Below, in pieces: positions 8,988-17,966 of a stretch of DNA of 64,000 nt. Every line of letters begins with the position of its first letter. Within the stretch, counting starts at the first letter, position 1. The stretch is from Belliella alkalica (GTDB taxonomy: Bacteria; Bacteroidota; Bacteroidia; Cytophagales; Cyclobacteriaceae), in assembly GCF_022549785.1 (NCBI RefSeq), contig NZ_JAKZGO010000006.1, positions 62,001-126,000 on the forward strand, given 5' to 3'. A model generated the notes under the pieces. The model worked only from the letters and a program-made list of their open reading frames with translations, ran no database searches and was not told where the DNA came from. The position numbers were made by a program, and so were the translations under genes.

Positions 8988-11900
8988 TCAAGAATATCTT
9001 TTCCCATCCAATATTGACGGCTAAAGTAAAAATGATACGGCCACGATTTTTGCTTCAGTTGCATACAGTGATAGACAAAAGCTTCCTTGGAACTGCTAGC
9101 ATTATAAAGTCTTTGGTCATCCGTCAAAATGGCTTCTACATAGCCCTCCACTTCTTTCTTGACAGCTAAATCTACCCATGAAGATTCTCGATAATTTGAT
9201 ATATTGACTCCATTACTCGTGGACAACAACCTGCTTTTTAGTGTCCAACTTTCTTCGAAACCTGAACTAGTATTTTGATCATATTCTACAGATTTCCCTT
9301 TTGATAAATCCTCCACAAACCTTAAGTACTTCTTAAGCATATCAATACCAGGATTATTGAGTTGCTCTTTTTTAAAATCCTTAGATGTCAGACTTGTAAT
9401 TAAACTGATCTTTCTCTTCGCTCTTGTGATTGCGACATTCAACCTATTTTGACCACCATTTTTGGAAAGCATACCAAAGTTAGCTATCAATCTTCCTGCT
9501 TTGTTTTTCGCATATCCTATGGAGAATATGACCCAATCAAATTCATCCCCCTGCACATTTTCTATATTCTTGATTGATAATTGACTGTGATCAATAGACT
9601 CATCCATTTCAGCCAATTTTGATATCAATTCCATCTGAAAAAAATTAAAAGTGATGACTCCAATAGAATAATTTGGATGGATCTTCTGCACTTTTTTTAT
9701 GGTTTCTAGCACTGTCTCAGCTTCAACCTTATTTGTTTGATTTTCCCATATTCCATCGACATGAATAAACTCAAAGGGTATTTCATTGGCATTCACCAAC
9801 TCTCTTTCAGTCAGCATTTCCAACTTATTTTGATAGAAGTGATGATTTGAAAACTCAATCAGCGGTTTTTGAGAACTTCGGTAATGTCCTTTCAGCCAAA
9901 ACTTTTTGAAAAAACTGGACGATAGATCTAGCAATGACTCTGTATCTACTTCCAATCCCTCTTCGTCGGAATCCACCCTGACCTGATACATGTCAAAAGG
10001 CTGTAGCTGTTGGGAATCTCCAGCAATCACAACTTGCTTGCCTCTTAGCATGGCTGGAAGTCCTCGTTCTACATAACATTGGGATGATTCATCAAAGATG
10101 ACCAAGTCAAAATTTTGCTTCAAAGGAAACAATGCTGAAACCGTCTCTGGCGAAGCCATCCAACAAGGCATTAAGTTAAATACCTCTTCCTCAAAATTTT
10201 CCACCAACTTCTTGATGGACCACAGCTTTTTCTTCTTACTTACTTGGTGCAGTAATTCCCTATAAGTTGTTCTATTATTAAGTCTATTAAATTCAAGTTT
10301 TTTAAACGTCTGTTCCCGAATCCTGAGCTCGGAAATATGCTGCGACAAACTCCATTTCTCTTCTACAGCATCTATCAAATCTTTATGTAAGTTCAGAAAC
10401 TTTACTGTACCAACCTCTCTCAAAACAGGATATTTTGACTCAATATGATCTATCCAAGCAGTACTCAGACCTACCAAAAACAAATAACTCAATTGTTCAT
10501 ATTCGTGGTCTGGAAATTCATCCAAAAGCTTTTCCATTACTTGGATATCTGTCACAGAAAGCCTTTTTCTCAATTTATCAAATTCCACCAATTCCTCGAA
10601 AACGTGTGGTATTTGCTCTTTTTGTTCCAAAAAAGATTTTTCAGGAGCATGCGAAATCAGATGTTGAATCTGTATTTTACTCAAATAAATACTCCATGAA
10701 TCAATTTTTGACTCCAATTTCAAAATGAAATTTTCAATTCTATTGATCAAACTTAAAACCTCCTTTGATGATGAATCTGAACTCAAAATTGCATTTTCCA
10801 AGCCCTCTAAATCCTTCATCACCAATCTAGCTTGGATAGCATCTAAGTGCGTTGAGGAAAAATGATTGAATGTAGAAAAGTCAAATGGCTTTTGGGGCAA
10901 GTTCAACCAATCTTTTTGGTTGAGCAATGTATATTGGTGATTGAGGTTTAATCTGTTTTCCAATTTCTTTACCAACAAACTAAAATCATGATCATTTTCC
11001 TTCAAATGATGTGTTTTGATCAACTCGATTACTCTACTGAATTTATTTTTGTTGAATTTCAAATTGATTTTACCCCACCATGATTTTCTACTTTCTATAT
11101 ATTCCAACAATTCTGACAAAGTATCCTGAACTTCCCCATCTGGAATTTCCCACTCCACCCCTTCTTCGGAAAGCAAAGATTTTACTGTTTCGAATTTATT
11201 TTCTAACCAAAGAAGATCAAAAACATCACTCGGTTGGTCAATGATATCATCAAAAACAATTTGTCTATCTAAGAGGTGTAAATATTGCTTGAATTTGCTT
11301 AAGCTTGCCTTTTTCTCAAAAATCGAGAATAAAAAAGATGCGTTTAGCCCATCAATTCCCGCAAACTCTTTACCAAAATCCGATTTAATACTTTCGATCT
11401 CCGAAAGAATTTCTTTCAAACGCTTCGAAGCTGTCACACCAAAACTGCTAAAATCAACTCTGTGAAGCCAAAATGAACGCGAATTTTGATACTTTTTGTA
11501 ATAAATCTCATATTCCTTCAAATCTCTCAAAAAATCAGCAACTCGGTCCCAAGTGAAACTCTTGTAAAATTGGGTCAGATCAATAGACTCATCATCAAGT
11601 TTTGACGTCATGTAGAGCTGTTTGATTGGTATTCCACATTCTTCAGTATTAAAAAGACTTTTTTTATAATCATCAAAATAATCCAAAGAAGTGTCTATAG
11701 ACCTGGATAGTTGAGAGAATTGACGTTCGTACTGAATTGCATCAATTCCCCTATTTAACTCTTGATAGTGATCAATAGAATCGATTTGAGCTTTCAGCTT
11801 CTGAAAAAGCAGCTTCCTATCAGTCCTAAAATCATGAATCAACCCCAAAAAGGCTCCAAACCCTTTTTCTTCAAGTCTATTATAGACCACATCTAAAGCA

Positions 11901-12916
11901 GCTCTTTTTTGAGAGACTATCAGCACTTTTTTGCCTCTGGAAATGTAATCTACCGCCAGATTACTGATCAACTGAGACTTCCCAGTGCCAGGAGGCCCTT
12001 CGACCACACAAGAATCACCTGATCTCACGGCTTTTACTACAGCTTCTTGACTTGCATCCAAAGGAAAAACATTATACAATTGGTCTTCCCTTGGTGAGCT
12101 TGACTCTTCCTCCTTCGCAAAACGGGCAGCAAGCAAGTCTTCGAGATCGGACTCATTTTCTGCTATCAATTGCTCATAATCTTGAATCAAAAAGCTCGTT
12201 TTCTGTGAAAATTGTCCCAAAATAGCATAAGGTCTTAATTTGAGTACACCAGAAGCTAACTGCTCTTCATCAATAGTCTTACTGTTTTCAGGAAATCCAG
12301 CTAGCTTTTGCTCATACAGTTCTTGGTTAAAATTTATGGAAAAATTTTCTTTTAGAAAATCATAAATCTTCGACAAAAAACCAGTAACCTCATTTGGTGC
12401 TTCTTCAAAAATATGCTCATCCTTGATAGCAGGCGCCAAATATGCTCGCTGATAAGCCAATATAAATGTTTTGTTGAAAATGATCTGTGAAGAAGCATTT
12501 CTTTTTATAACCCAATTGTCATCTTCCTTTGTAAGAGTAACAGAAAAAAACAGCAAGGGACATCTTATGATTTGATCATTTATCAATTTGCCTTCTACGA
12601 AAGGATAGGCAACATAAAGACTTTTCTCTCCAGTTTCTTCTTCTGTTGTTTTTACTTGTTGGAAAATTGATTGAAGATTTTTTGAAAAATGGTTAAGCTG
12701 CTTGTCTCTTGGGTCAGAAGTAGAAATCAAGGGAATGGATTTTTCTCCCTGGATCAATTCCCTGATATATTCGTATGGATCAGAATGCTTTAGGAATTCA
12801 AGACTTTTCAAGTCAATCATTTGTGAAGAAAAAAGCTTTGGGAGATACAAAGACCTATTTCTACTGGAGAGATCCGTCAAACGATTAAGATATACCTGAA
12901 AAGTGTTTTTGACCAT
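8981..12916 (-). CDS. Large SF1 helicase, DUF4011/AAA_11-AAA_12 (Upf1-like) family
   Basis: A 1311-aa protein. The first 60 residues (LTDLSSRNRSLY) match the DUF4011 start. Walker A GPPGTGKSQ is at about 307-315, a region of long helices and likely coiled coil runs from 390 to 880, Walker B with DESSQ near 941 and AGDSQQLQP follow, and the C-terminal helicase core ends with the VAITRAK motif near 1165. This is the SF1 Upf1-like fold with a long insertion between the two RecA motifs. The last 100 residues do not show a PD-(D/E)XK nuclease pattern that I can recognise. It is a stand-alone gene, 5 bases downstream of the SDR gene. Relatives occur in both housekeeping and defence contexts; nothing here favours defence. 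Confidence 0.78.
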   Translation of the reverse strand: MVKNTFQVYLNRLTDLSSRNRSLYLPKLFSSQMIDLKSLEFLKHSDPYEYIRELIQGEKSIPLISTSDPRDKQLNHFSKNLQSIFQQVKTTEEETGEKSLYVAYPFVEGKLINDQIIRCPLLFFSVTLTKEDDNWVIKRNASSQIIFNKTFILAYQRAYLAPAIKDEHIFEEAPNEVTGFLSKIYDFLKENFSINFNQELYEQKLAGFPENSKTIDEEQLASGVLKLRPYAILGQFSQKTSFLIQDYEQLIAENESDLEDLLAARFAKEEESSSPREDQLYNVFPLDASQEAVVKAVRSGDSCVVEGPPGTGKSQLISNLAVDYISRGKKVLIVSQKRAALDVVYNRLEEKGFGAFLGLIHDFRTDRKLLFQKLKAQIDSIDHYQELNRGIDAIQYERQFSQLSRSIDTSLDYFDDYKKSLFNTEECGIPIKQLYMTSKLDDESIDLTQFYKSFTWDRVADFLRDLKEYEIYYKKYQNSRSFWLHRVDFSSFGVTASKRLKEILSEIESIKSDFGKEFAGIDGLNASFLFSIFEKKASLSKFKQYLHLLDRQIVFDDIIDQPSDVFDLLWLENKFETVKSLLSEEGVEWEIPDGEVQDTLSELLEYIESRKSWWGKINLKFNKNKFSRVIELIKTHHLKENDHDFSLLVKKLENRLNLNHQYTLLNQKDWLNLPQKPFDFSTFNHFSSTHLDAIQARLVMKDLEGLENAILSSDSSSKEVLSLINRIENFILKLESKIDSWSIYLSKIQIQHLISHAPEKSFLEQKEQIPHVFEELVEFDKLRKRLSVTDIQVMEKLLDEFPDHEYEQLSYLFLVGLSTAWIDHIESKYPVLREVGTVKFLNLHKDLIDAVEEKWSLSQHISELRIREQTFKKLEFNRLNNRTTYRELLHQVSKKKKLWSIKKLVENFEEEVFNLMPCWMASPETVSALFPLKQNFDLVIFDESSQCYVERGLPAMLRGKQVVIAGDSQQLQPFDMYQVRVDSDEEGLEVDTESLLDLSSSFFKKFWLKGHYRSSQKPLIEFSNHHFYQNKLEMLTERELVNANEIPFEFIHVDGIWENQTNKVEAETVLETIKKVQKIHPNYSIGVITFNFFQMELISKLAEMDESIDHSQLSIKNIENVQGDEFDWVIFSIGYAKNKAGRLIANFGMLSKNGGQNRLNVAITRAKRKISLITSLTSKDFKKEQLNNPGIDMLKKYLRFVEDLSKGKSVEYDQNTSSGFEESWTLKSRLLSTSNGVNISNYRESSWVDLAVKKEVEGYVEAILTDDQRLYNASSSKEAFVYHCMQLKQKSWPYHFYFSRQYWMGKDILEK

Positions 12917-12921
12917 ATTTG

Positions 12922-13734
12922 CTATTTGAATGGGGAATCTTTTTCTTTTGCCATTTGATTATAGACCACTCCATCCATGATTCCCGGTATCCATTTGTTC
13001 AAAAATACCGCCAATTTTCCTTGAGTTGTCAAAACAATCTCTCTTTTTCTTTTGGAGGTTGCATTCAGGATATGCTCTGCAACTTCTTCAGGAGACATCA
13101 TTTTTGCTTCATCACGTGGAGAAGCACCTTGAGGGGAGCCATCGGCAAGCAATGCATTTGATCTGATGTTAGAAGCAGTGAAGCCAGGGCATGCCACCAA
13201 TACATGTACATCTTTTTTTAGCAACTCAGTACGTAAGGATTCAAAAAAGCCGTTCATCGCAAATTTGCTGGCAGTATATGCAGTCCTAGCCGGAGTTCCT
13301 CTGTATCCATTTATTGACGAAATCCCAATGATACTGCCTTTGTTTTGAGTAATTGACTCCAAACAATATTTCGTAGCGTAAACTGAGCCCCAAAAATTGA
13401 TATCCATTACCTTTTTGAATACTTCAATATCCAAATCTTGAAAAAGGGCCCGCATCGAAATACCTGCATTGTTGATTAAAATATCTATTTTCCCAAATTG
13501 GGAAATTGCAGTCTCAGCCATTCTTTTATTGTCCTCTTCTAACGCTGAGTCTGCCAAAACACCTACCGCCGCAATTCCATGGTTTTGTAGTTTGACCAAT
13601 GAATTATCAAGCTTAACCTGACTTCGACCTGTTATCACCACCTTTGCACCCTCTTTGCCAAACGCCAAAGCACATGCCTCACCTATTCCTGATGTTGCTC
13701 CTGTGATGATAACTACCTTTTCCTTAAATTTCAT
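12922..13734 (-). CDS. SDR family oxidoreductase
   Basis: A 270-aa classical short-chain dehydrogenase/reductase. It shows the NAD(P)-binding TGATSGIG at residues 12-19, NNAG near 88, and the catalytic Ser-Tyr-Lys with YTASK near 155-160. RS near 37-39 after the second strand favours NADP(H). The substrate cannot be told. A TATCTTTG promoter box lies just upstream, and the large helicase gene follows after 5 bases, so the two are probably co-transcribed. Confidence 0.9.
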   Translation of the reverse strand: MKFKEKVVIITGATSGIGEACALAFGKEGAKVVITGRSQVKLDNSLVKLQNHGIAAVGVLADSALEEDNKRMAETAISQFGKIDILINNAGISMRALFQDLDIEVFKKVMDINFWGSVYATKYCLESITQNKGSIIGISSINGYRGTPARTAYTASKFAMNGFFESLRTELLKKDVHVLVACPGFTASNIRSNALLADGSPQGASPRDEAKMMSPEEVAEHILNATSKRKREIVLTTQGKLAVFLNKWIPGIMDGVVYNQMAKEKDSPFK

Positions 13735-13989
13735 TTCATTTTAATTTGACTGCAAAGATAAAAATTTAGCATGTATGCCTAGCGGTGATTAATTTTTTTG
13801 ATCAATTTTCTGATTTTTGGAACATGCAACATTTTTTTGATGCTTCTTTTGAAAGAAACCTTCATTTTGAGCATCAACCTTGATCATTTTTCAATTTATT
13901 GATAAAATTCATTTAATTGGAGAAATTTCTTAAATCTTAAGACATTCAAGCTTAATAATGTTTTGAGATTATCTAACTTCCAGCTAAAA
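13735..13989. promoter_or_regulatory. Divergent promoter region of the SDR and Pr6Pr genes
   Basis: On the minus strand, 13753-13760 reads TATCTTTG, an exact TAnnTTTG -7 box about 20 bases before the SDR start. The plus-strand side is AT-rich with several TGATCAATTTT-like stretches; I cannot assign a promoter for the Pr6Pr gene. Confidence 0.45.
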
Positions 13990-14610
13990 ATGAAAAGAAA
14001 ACTAGCGATTTTATTCGCAATAATTGCCTGGTTTGCAGTAATTGTTCAGTTTTATATAATGATAGAAAATAGGGTTTCTTCAATATCAGAAACTGTCATT
14101 AGATTTTTTAGTTTCTTTACCATTTTGACAAATATCATTGTCGCAATATATTTCTCAAGTCAATCCACCAAAAGTAAAGTCTCTGGATTTTTTGATCAAC
14201 CTGGCAGACTTACTGCTGTCACTGTTTATATATTGGTAGTTGGGTTGGTATATCAATTTGTCTTAAGGCAAGTCTGGGAACCTACAGGAATGCAAAAAGT
14301 GGTTGATGAATTGCTCCACTCAGTGACGCCAATAATTACTTTGATCTATTGGTTTCTATATGAAAAAAAGAAAATGGTCAAATGGTCTGAAGTTCCAAAT
14401 TGGCTAATTTATCCAGCTGTCTATCTTATTTACATCCTTTTTAGAGGGGATTTTTCCGGATTCTATCCCTATCCTTTTGTCAATGTCCCCGAGATAGGCA
14501 TTCAACAAACATTGATCAATTCCTTTTTTGTTTTGATACTTTTTTTAGTGCTTTCGTATGGAATGATTTTGATTGGTAAAGGTTCTGTGGCAAATTCTAA
14601 AGACACTTAA
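13990..14610 (+). CDS. Pr6Pr family membrane protein
   Basis: A 206-aa integral membrane protein with about six hydrophobic helices. The conserved motifs of the family are visible: RFFSFFTILTN after the first helix, a LLHSVTP around the middle, and FRGDFSGFYPYPF near the end. The name comes from six-transmembrane proteins; no biochemical function is known to me. I start at the ATG at 13990 because the nine residues upstream are not family-like. It is monocistronic and followed by a hairpin array. Confidence 0.8.
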   Translation: MKRKLAILFAIIAWFAVIVQFYIMIENRVSSISETVIRFFSFFTILTNIIVAIYFSSQSTKSKVSGFFDQPGRLTAVTVYILVVGLVYQFVLRQVWEPTGMQKVVDELLHSVTPIITLIYWFLYEKKKMVKWSEVPNWLIYPAVYLIYILFRGDFSGFYPYPFVNVPEIGIQQTLINSFFVLILFLVLSYGMILIGKGSVANSKDT

Positions 14611-14616
14611 AAAATT

Positions 14617-14822
14617 CAACTCTTTCAGAGTTGGAAGCAGATGGCATTATTTGTATAGCTTTTTTCCTCCGCATTGACATGCGGAGTTAATTAAGGTTTA
14701 TCCCCGTTGGGGATAGTAGTACGCTTTAGTTCCTGGAAGGAACAAATTTGAGTAACCCCGGATAAAATCCAGTGGACAATGAAATCATTTCACTAATCTT
14801 ACTGACAACTCCAAAGGAGTTG
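14617..14822 (+). repeat. Array of short hairpins (REP/BIME-like intergenic cluster)
   Basis: At least five small perfect or near-perfect palindromes follow one another: CAACTCTTTCAGAGTTG (14617-14633), CTCCGCAT-TGAC-ATGCGGAG (14667-14686), TATCCCCGTTGGGGATA (14699-14715), GTTCCTGGAAGGAAC (14729-14743) and CAACTCCAAAGGAGTTG (14806-14822). A weaker CCCCGGAT-AAA-ATCC lies at 14756. The first and last share a stem sequence, so the array is bounded by like units. Similar clusters are a known repeated type in Bacteroidota genomes, possibly moved by RAYT-type transposases, but no such gene is in the window. Confidence 0.65.
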
Positions 14823-14997
14823 AATTTGAAAAGGATGAATCTTTAATTATTAGAATCTTTTTCAATAACAATCTGATAAAAAAAATTCCAATCCAATTGA
14901 TCAATAAGGTCAATTACAACAGCTAATTCTGCATTCTTAGAAATGGTTTTTTCTCTAAGTCCATAATCCGAAATCAACTTAACTTTCATTATTATCC

Positions 14998-15151
14998 AAT
15001 ATGTATTTTCGCAATTATGCCCGTATCCAAATTTATATAGGTAAATACCTTAAGTTCAATGCTGTCGTCAGTTGAGAGACGACCGTCGACGATTATCTGC
15101 ATGATATCATGCGAAAATTCACCTCCTGGTGTCATTGCGGAAAATCATATT
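14998..15151 (+). repeat. MITE-like intergenic element, copy B
   Basis: A 154-bp element with ends AATATGTATTTTCGCAAT and ATTGCGGAAAATCATATT (imperfect inverted repeats) and an internal GTCGACGATTAT block shared with copy A. It is flanked on both sides by ATTATCC. Copy C starts only four bases later in the same orientation. Confidence 0.65.
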
Positions 15152-15155
15152 ATCC

Positions 15156-15311
15156 AATATGTATATCCGTTTTCATACCAGTAGAATCTAAATAATTGAA
15201 TTAACCTGTGATTTCGAACCAATATCAATAAATATCCAATATCTATTAGTATCAGTTTGCCAAAAAACAATCGTTTAATTGATTAGTGGCATGATTGCGG
15301 AAAATCATATT
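15156..15311 (+). repeat. MITE-like intergenic element, copy C
   Basis: A 156-bp element with ends AATATGTATATCCG... and ATTGCGGAAAATCATATT, in tandem with copy B. TTATCC follows each copy and precedes copy B, which resembles a short target duplication or a shared junction. The interior is more diverged than that of A and B. Confidence 0.6.
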
Positions 15312-15394
15312 ATCCAAATAAAGATTTGACCTTATTGCATCCAAAATATGAAAAGCATATTTCAATAATACCCATTTACATTGACTTTTTTGAT

Positions 15395-15402
15395 TAATTT
15401 TG
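15395..15402 (+). promoter_or_regulatory. -7 box of rlmD
   Basis: TAATTTTG, an exact TAnnTTTG match, ends six bases before the ATG at 15408. Transcription would begin at or just before the start codon, implying a leaderless or nearly leaderless mRNA. Confidence 0.5.
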
Positions 15403-15407
15403 CGCCC

Positions 15408-16814
15408 ATGTCGAGAAAAATGAAAAATAAGGTTGTCGAGAACCTGACTATTGAGAGAATTGCTACTGAAGGGAAATGTGTTGGACATCATGAAGGTAAA
15501 GTGGTATTTGTTCAGGGCGTGGCACCTGGAGATGTCGTAGATGTAAGAATCACCCGAGGTAAAAGCTCCTTCATGGAAGGTGAGGCCATTAAATTCCATG
15601 AATTTTCAAAAGATAGAATTGACCCATTTTGCTCCCACTTTGGCACCTGCGGAGGCTGCAAGTGGCAACATATCAATTATGATTTACAAAAAACCTATAA
15701 AAGACAGCAGGTTGTAGACCAGTTTACCCGAATCGGTAAAGTAGAAATTCCCGAGGTACAACCGATTATAGGCTCTGCAAATACACAATACTATAGAAAT
15801 AAGCTTGATTTTACTTTTTCGAATAACCGTTGGCTTACACGCGAAGAGATTGACTCAGGAGCAGAATTCGAGAGAAATGCACTTGGTTTTCATATTCCGA
15901 AGATGTTTGACAAAATTGTAGATATCGAACATTGCTACCTTCAGGGTAATATTTCAAATGATGTAAGAAATGAATTGAGAAAATTTGCACTAAGTAACGC
16001 GCTTTCATTCTATGACATCAGAAATCAAGTTGGCCTGCTTAGAAACCTCATCATCCGAACCACAAGCACTGGCGAAAGCATGGTCATTGTTCAGTTTGGT
16101 GGTGACAATGAAGCAGAAATTGACTTGGTGATGAATTTTCTTCATGAAAAATTCCCGCAAATCACTGCATTGCTTTACATCATCAATTTGAAGAAAAACG
16201 AGACATTCAATGATCTTGAAGTGGTGACTTTTGCTGGAAAAGACTACATTGAAGAAGAAATGGAAGGGTTGAAATTCAGAATTGGTCCAAAATCATTTTA
16301 CCAAACCAACTCAGACCAAGCATATGAACTATACAAAGTCACGAGAGAATTTGCGGGATTGAAAGGAGATGAGGTAGTTTATGATTTGTATACAGGAACA
16401 GGTACGATTGCAAACTTTGTTGCCAAGCAAGCCAAACAAGTCATTGGGATCGAATACGTAGAGGCAGCGATAGTTGATGCCAAGCTAAATTCCAAAGTCA
16501 ACGGATTGGAAAACACGCTATTCTATGCAGGTGACATGAAGGACATGCTGAATGACGAATTTATCGCGGCGCATGACAAACCTGATGTCATTATCACAGA
16601 TCCACCGAGAGCCGGTATGCATGATGATGTTGTCAACATGCTCCTTAAACTGGAAGCTCCAAAAATCGTCTATGTAAGCTGCAATCCAGCGACTCAAGCA
16701 AGAGATGTTGCTTTGCTTTCAGAGAAATATAGTGTAGATAAAATTCAACCTGTAGATATGTTCCCACAAACTTATCATGTTGAAAATGTAGTACTCCTAA
16801 CCCTGAAATCATGA
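15408..16814 (+). CDS. rlmD: 23S rRNA (uracil-5-)-methyltransferase RlmD (TrmA/RumA family)
   Basis: A 468-aa SAM-dependent RNA methyltransferase. An N-terminal TRAM domain (about residues 8-65) is followed by Fe-S ligands: Cys near 76, then CGGC near 82-85, and a fourth Cys near 176. The C-terminal Rossmann domain has DLYTGTGTIA and DPPRAG, and the catalytic Cys in SCNPATQARD near 425. It should methylate U1939-type sites of 23S rRNA. The ATG at 15408 is chosen because a -7 box ends just before it. Its last four bases overlap the next gene. Target site specificity is inferred. Confidence 0.9.
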   Translation: MSRKMKNKVVENLTIERIATEGKCVGHHEGKVVFVQGVAPGDVVDVRITRGKSSFMEGEAIKFHEFSKDRIDPFCSHFGTCGGCKWQHINYDLQKTYKRQQVVDQFTRIGKVEIPEVQPIIGSANTQYYRNKLDFTFSNNRWLTREEIDSGAEFERNALGFHIPKMFDKIVDIEHCYLQGNISNDVRNELRKFALSNALSFYDIRNQVGLLRNLIIRTTSTGESMVIVQFGGDNEAEIDLVMNFLHEKFPQITALLYIINLKKNETFNDLEVVTFAGKDYIEEEMEGLKFRIGPKSFYQTNSDQAYELYKVTREFAGLKGDEVVYDLYTGTGTIANFVAKQAKQVIGIEYVEAAIVDAKLNSKVNGLENTLFYAGDMKDMLNDEFIAAHDKPDVIITDPPRAGMHDDVVNMLLKLEAPKIVYVSCNPATQARDVALLSEKYSVDKIQPVDMFPQTYHVENVVLLTLKS

Positions 16815-17188
16815 TATCAGACTTTAACGACCCGGAATTGAGTGGAAAATACCTTGGAACGATCACCAAGGATTTTCTTAATGTTTCAGAAATCCTCAAA
16901 GAAGCTTCTTATCAAGTCAGAAGTAGGAAATTCTCCAAATTCCCCATTTTCCCAATATCCAAGGAAGAACAACCTATCGGTCAGCTCCTCTTGGGAAAAG
17001 AAGAGAAAAATCTTGATTGGAATTATTACATTACCTATATCGATGAATTTATCCAAAGAAAATTGATCGCAGAGGAACTTCGGGAAGAATTCGAAAACAA
17101 CTACAAAAACCCTGATGAATTCTGCTGCCTTTTCGTGATGGATAAGGAGTTTACGAGTTTTGTTTATATTCCATTTCCAGAGGAGTAG
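16811..17188 (+). CDS. Hypothetical protein coupled to rlmD
   Basis: A 125-aa acidic, probably cytoplasmic protein without signal peptide or membrane helix. Its ATGA overlap with the rlmD stop implies translational coupling. Aromatic and charged residues dominate, with FPIFPISKEEQPIGQLLLG in the middle and a C-terminal CCLFVMDKEF strand. I recognise no domain. Its constant partnering with rlmD could be tested in related genomes. Confidence 0.65.
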   Translation: MISDFNDPELSGKYLGTITKDFLNVSEILKEASYQVRSRKFSKFPIFPISKEEQPIGQLLLGKEEKNLDWNYYITYIDEFIQRKLIAEELREEFENNYKNPDEFCCLFVMDKEFTSFVYIPFPEE

Positions 17189-17584
17189 CAATGAGCTCGC
17201 AAAGGGGGTGGAGGAGCAAAGGAGCGAAAGGGATTGAGAAATTGGAAGAACTTGTCCAGAGTATTGGGATTGGAAAATTGAAAAATTAGAAGATTAGAAG
17301 ATTTTTGGATTAACTTGTCTGATGGGGTTGATTGGAAGTTTGGGAATTGGAATGTTCAAAAGTTACAAAGTTGGAAGGTTAGGGAGTCCTCGTAATGTGG
17401 GTGTCTTTGTGCAATGAACATCTTTTCCGTTTAGGGGAATTATACTGGTACAAAAATATTGGAAGAGCTTGTCCGTTGCAGAGGATTTGATAATTCATTG
17501 ATTTATTGAGAGATTTTTACCATTTTCATTTACGCCTACTTTTCTTCCTTTTTCTCTCTTCCAAAAACTTTCTAATTCCAGAAT
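17189..17584. repeat. 396-base gap of purine-rich degenerate repeats
   Basis: The plus strand is strikingly purine-rich, with loose iterations of ATTGGAAAATTGAAAAATTA and TTAGAAGATTAGAAGA. The segment GAAGA(A/G)CTTGTCC occurs twice, near 17246 and 17462. No ORF, terminator or promoter is convincing. It resembles degenerate spacer repeats of Cytophagales genomes. Confidence 0.5.
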
Positions 17585-17944
17585 ATGGAGATAGACTATG
17601 ATAATAGTCCACAAGATGCTTTAGATTTTATATTTTCATCTAATAAATGGATTGAGGAAACACAAACTCAAGAAGTGAAAAATAAACTGACTGAACTTAC
17701 AAAACTTATTGGTTCTTATCAAGAAAATGAAGCCATTGCTAATAAAAGCGTTGGTCAAAACTATTTGCTTTATACATTTCTTGTAAAACATGATCGCCAA
17801 CCTATAAGGTTTATGTTTATCTATTATAAACCAAAAGATAAATGGCAATTACAGAAATTCCAATACTATGACAATTTAGAAAATGAGTTAATTGAGGCAT
17901 CCAGTGCTTACAGACTAACTGAAAATCTCCCATGTGATCAGTAG
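17585..17944 (+). CDS. Hypothetical protein, apparently lacking a signal peptide
   Basis: A 119-aa protein with a polar N-terminus containing SPQDALDFIFSSNKW, a central IGSYQENEAI and a C-terminal YKPKDKWQLQKFQYYDN. From memory, similar Bacteroidota proteins have a secretion signal before the SPxxALDFIFSTNKW part; here an in-frame TAA lies three codons before the ATG, and the preceding 396 bases are repeat-like. It may be an N-terminally truncated or internalised copy. Function unknown. Confidence 0.55.
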   Translation: MEIDYDNSPQDALDFIFSSNKWIEETQTQEVKNKLTELTKLIGSYQENEAIANKSVGQNYLLYTFLVKHDRQPIRFMFIYYKPKDKWQLQKFQYYDNLENELIEASSAYRLTENLPCDQ

Positions 17945-17966
17945 AGAATTTCTTTATTGAAATAGT

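Noticed and set aside
8981-13734. Helicase plus SDR as an anti-phage system
   Set aside because: No nuclease, methylase, toxin or other defence gene adjoins; the SDR is an ordinary metabolic type. Kept only as a low-key possibility.
13763-13900. TGATCA-like words near 13.8 kb as an operator array
   Set aside because: The repeats are irregular, differ in spacing and are expected in such AT-rich DNA.
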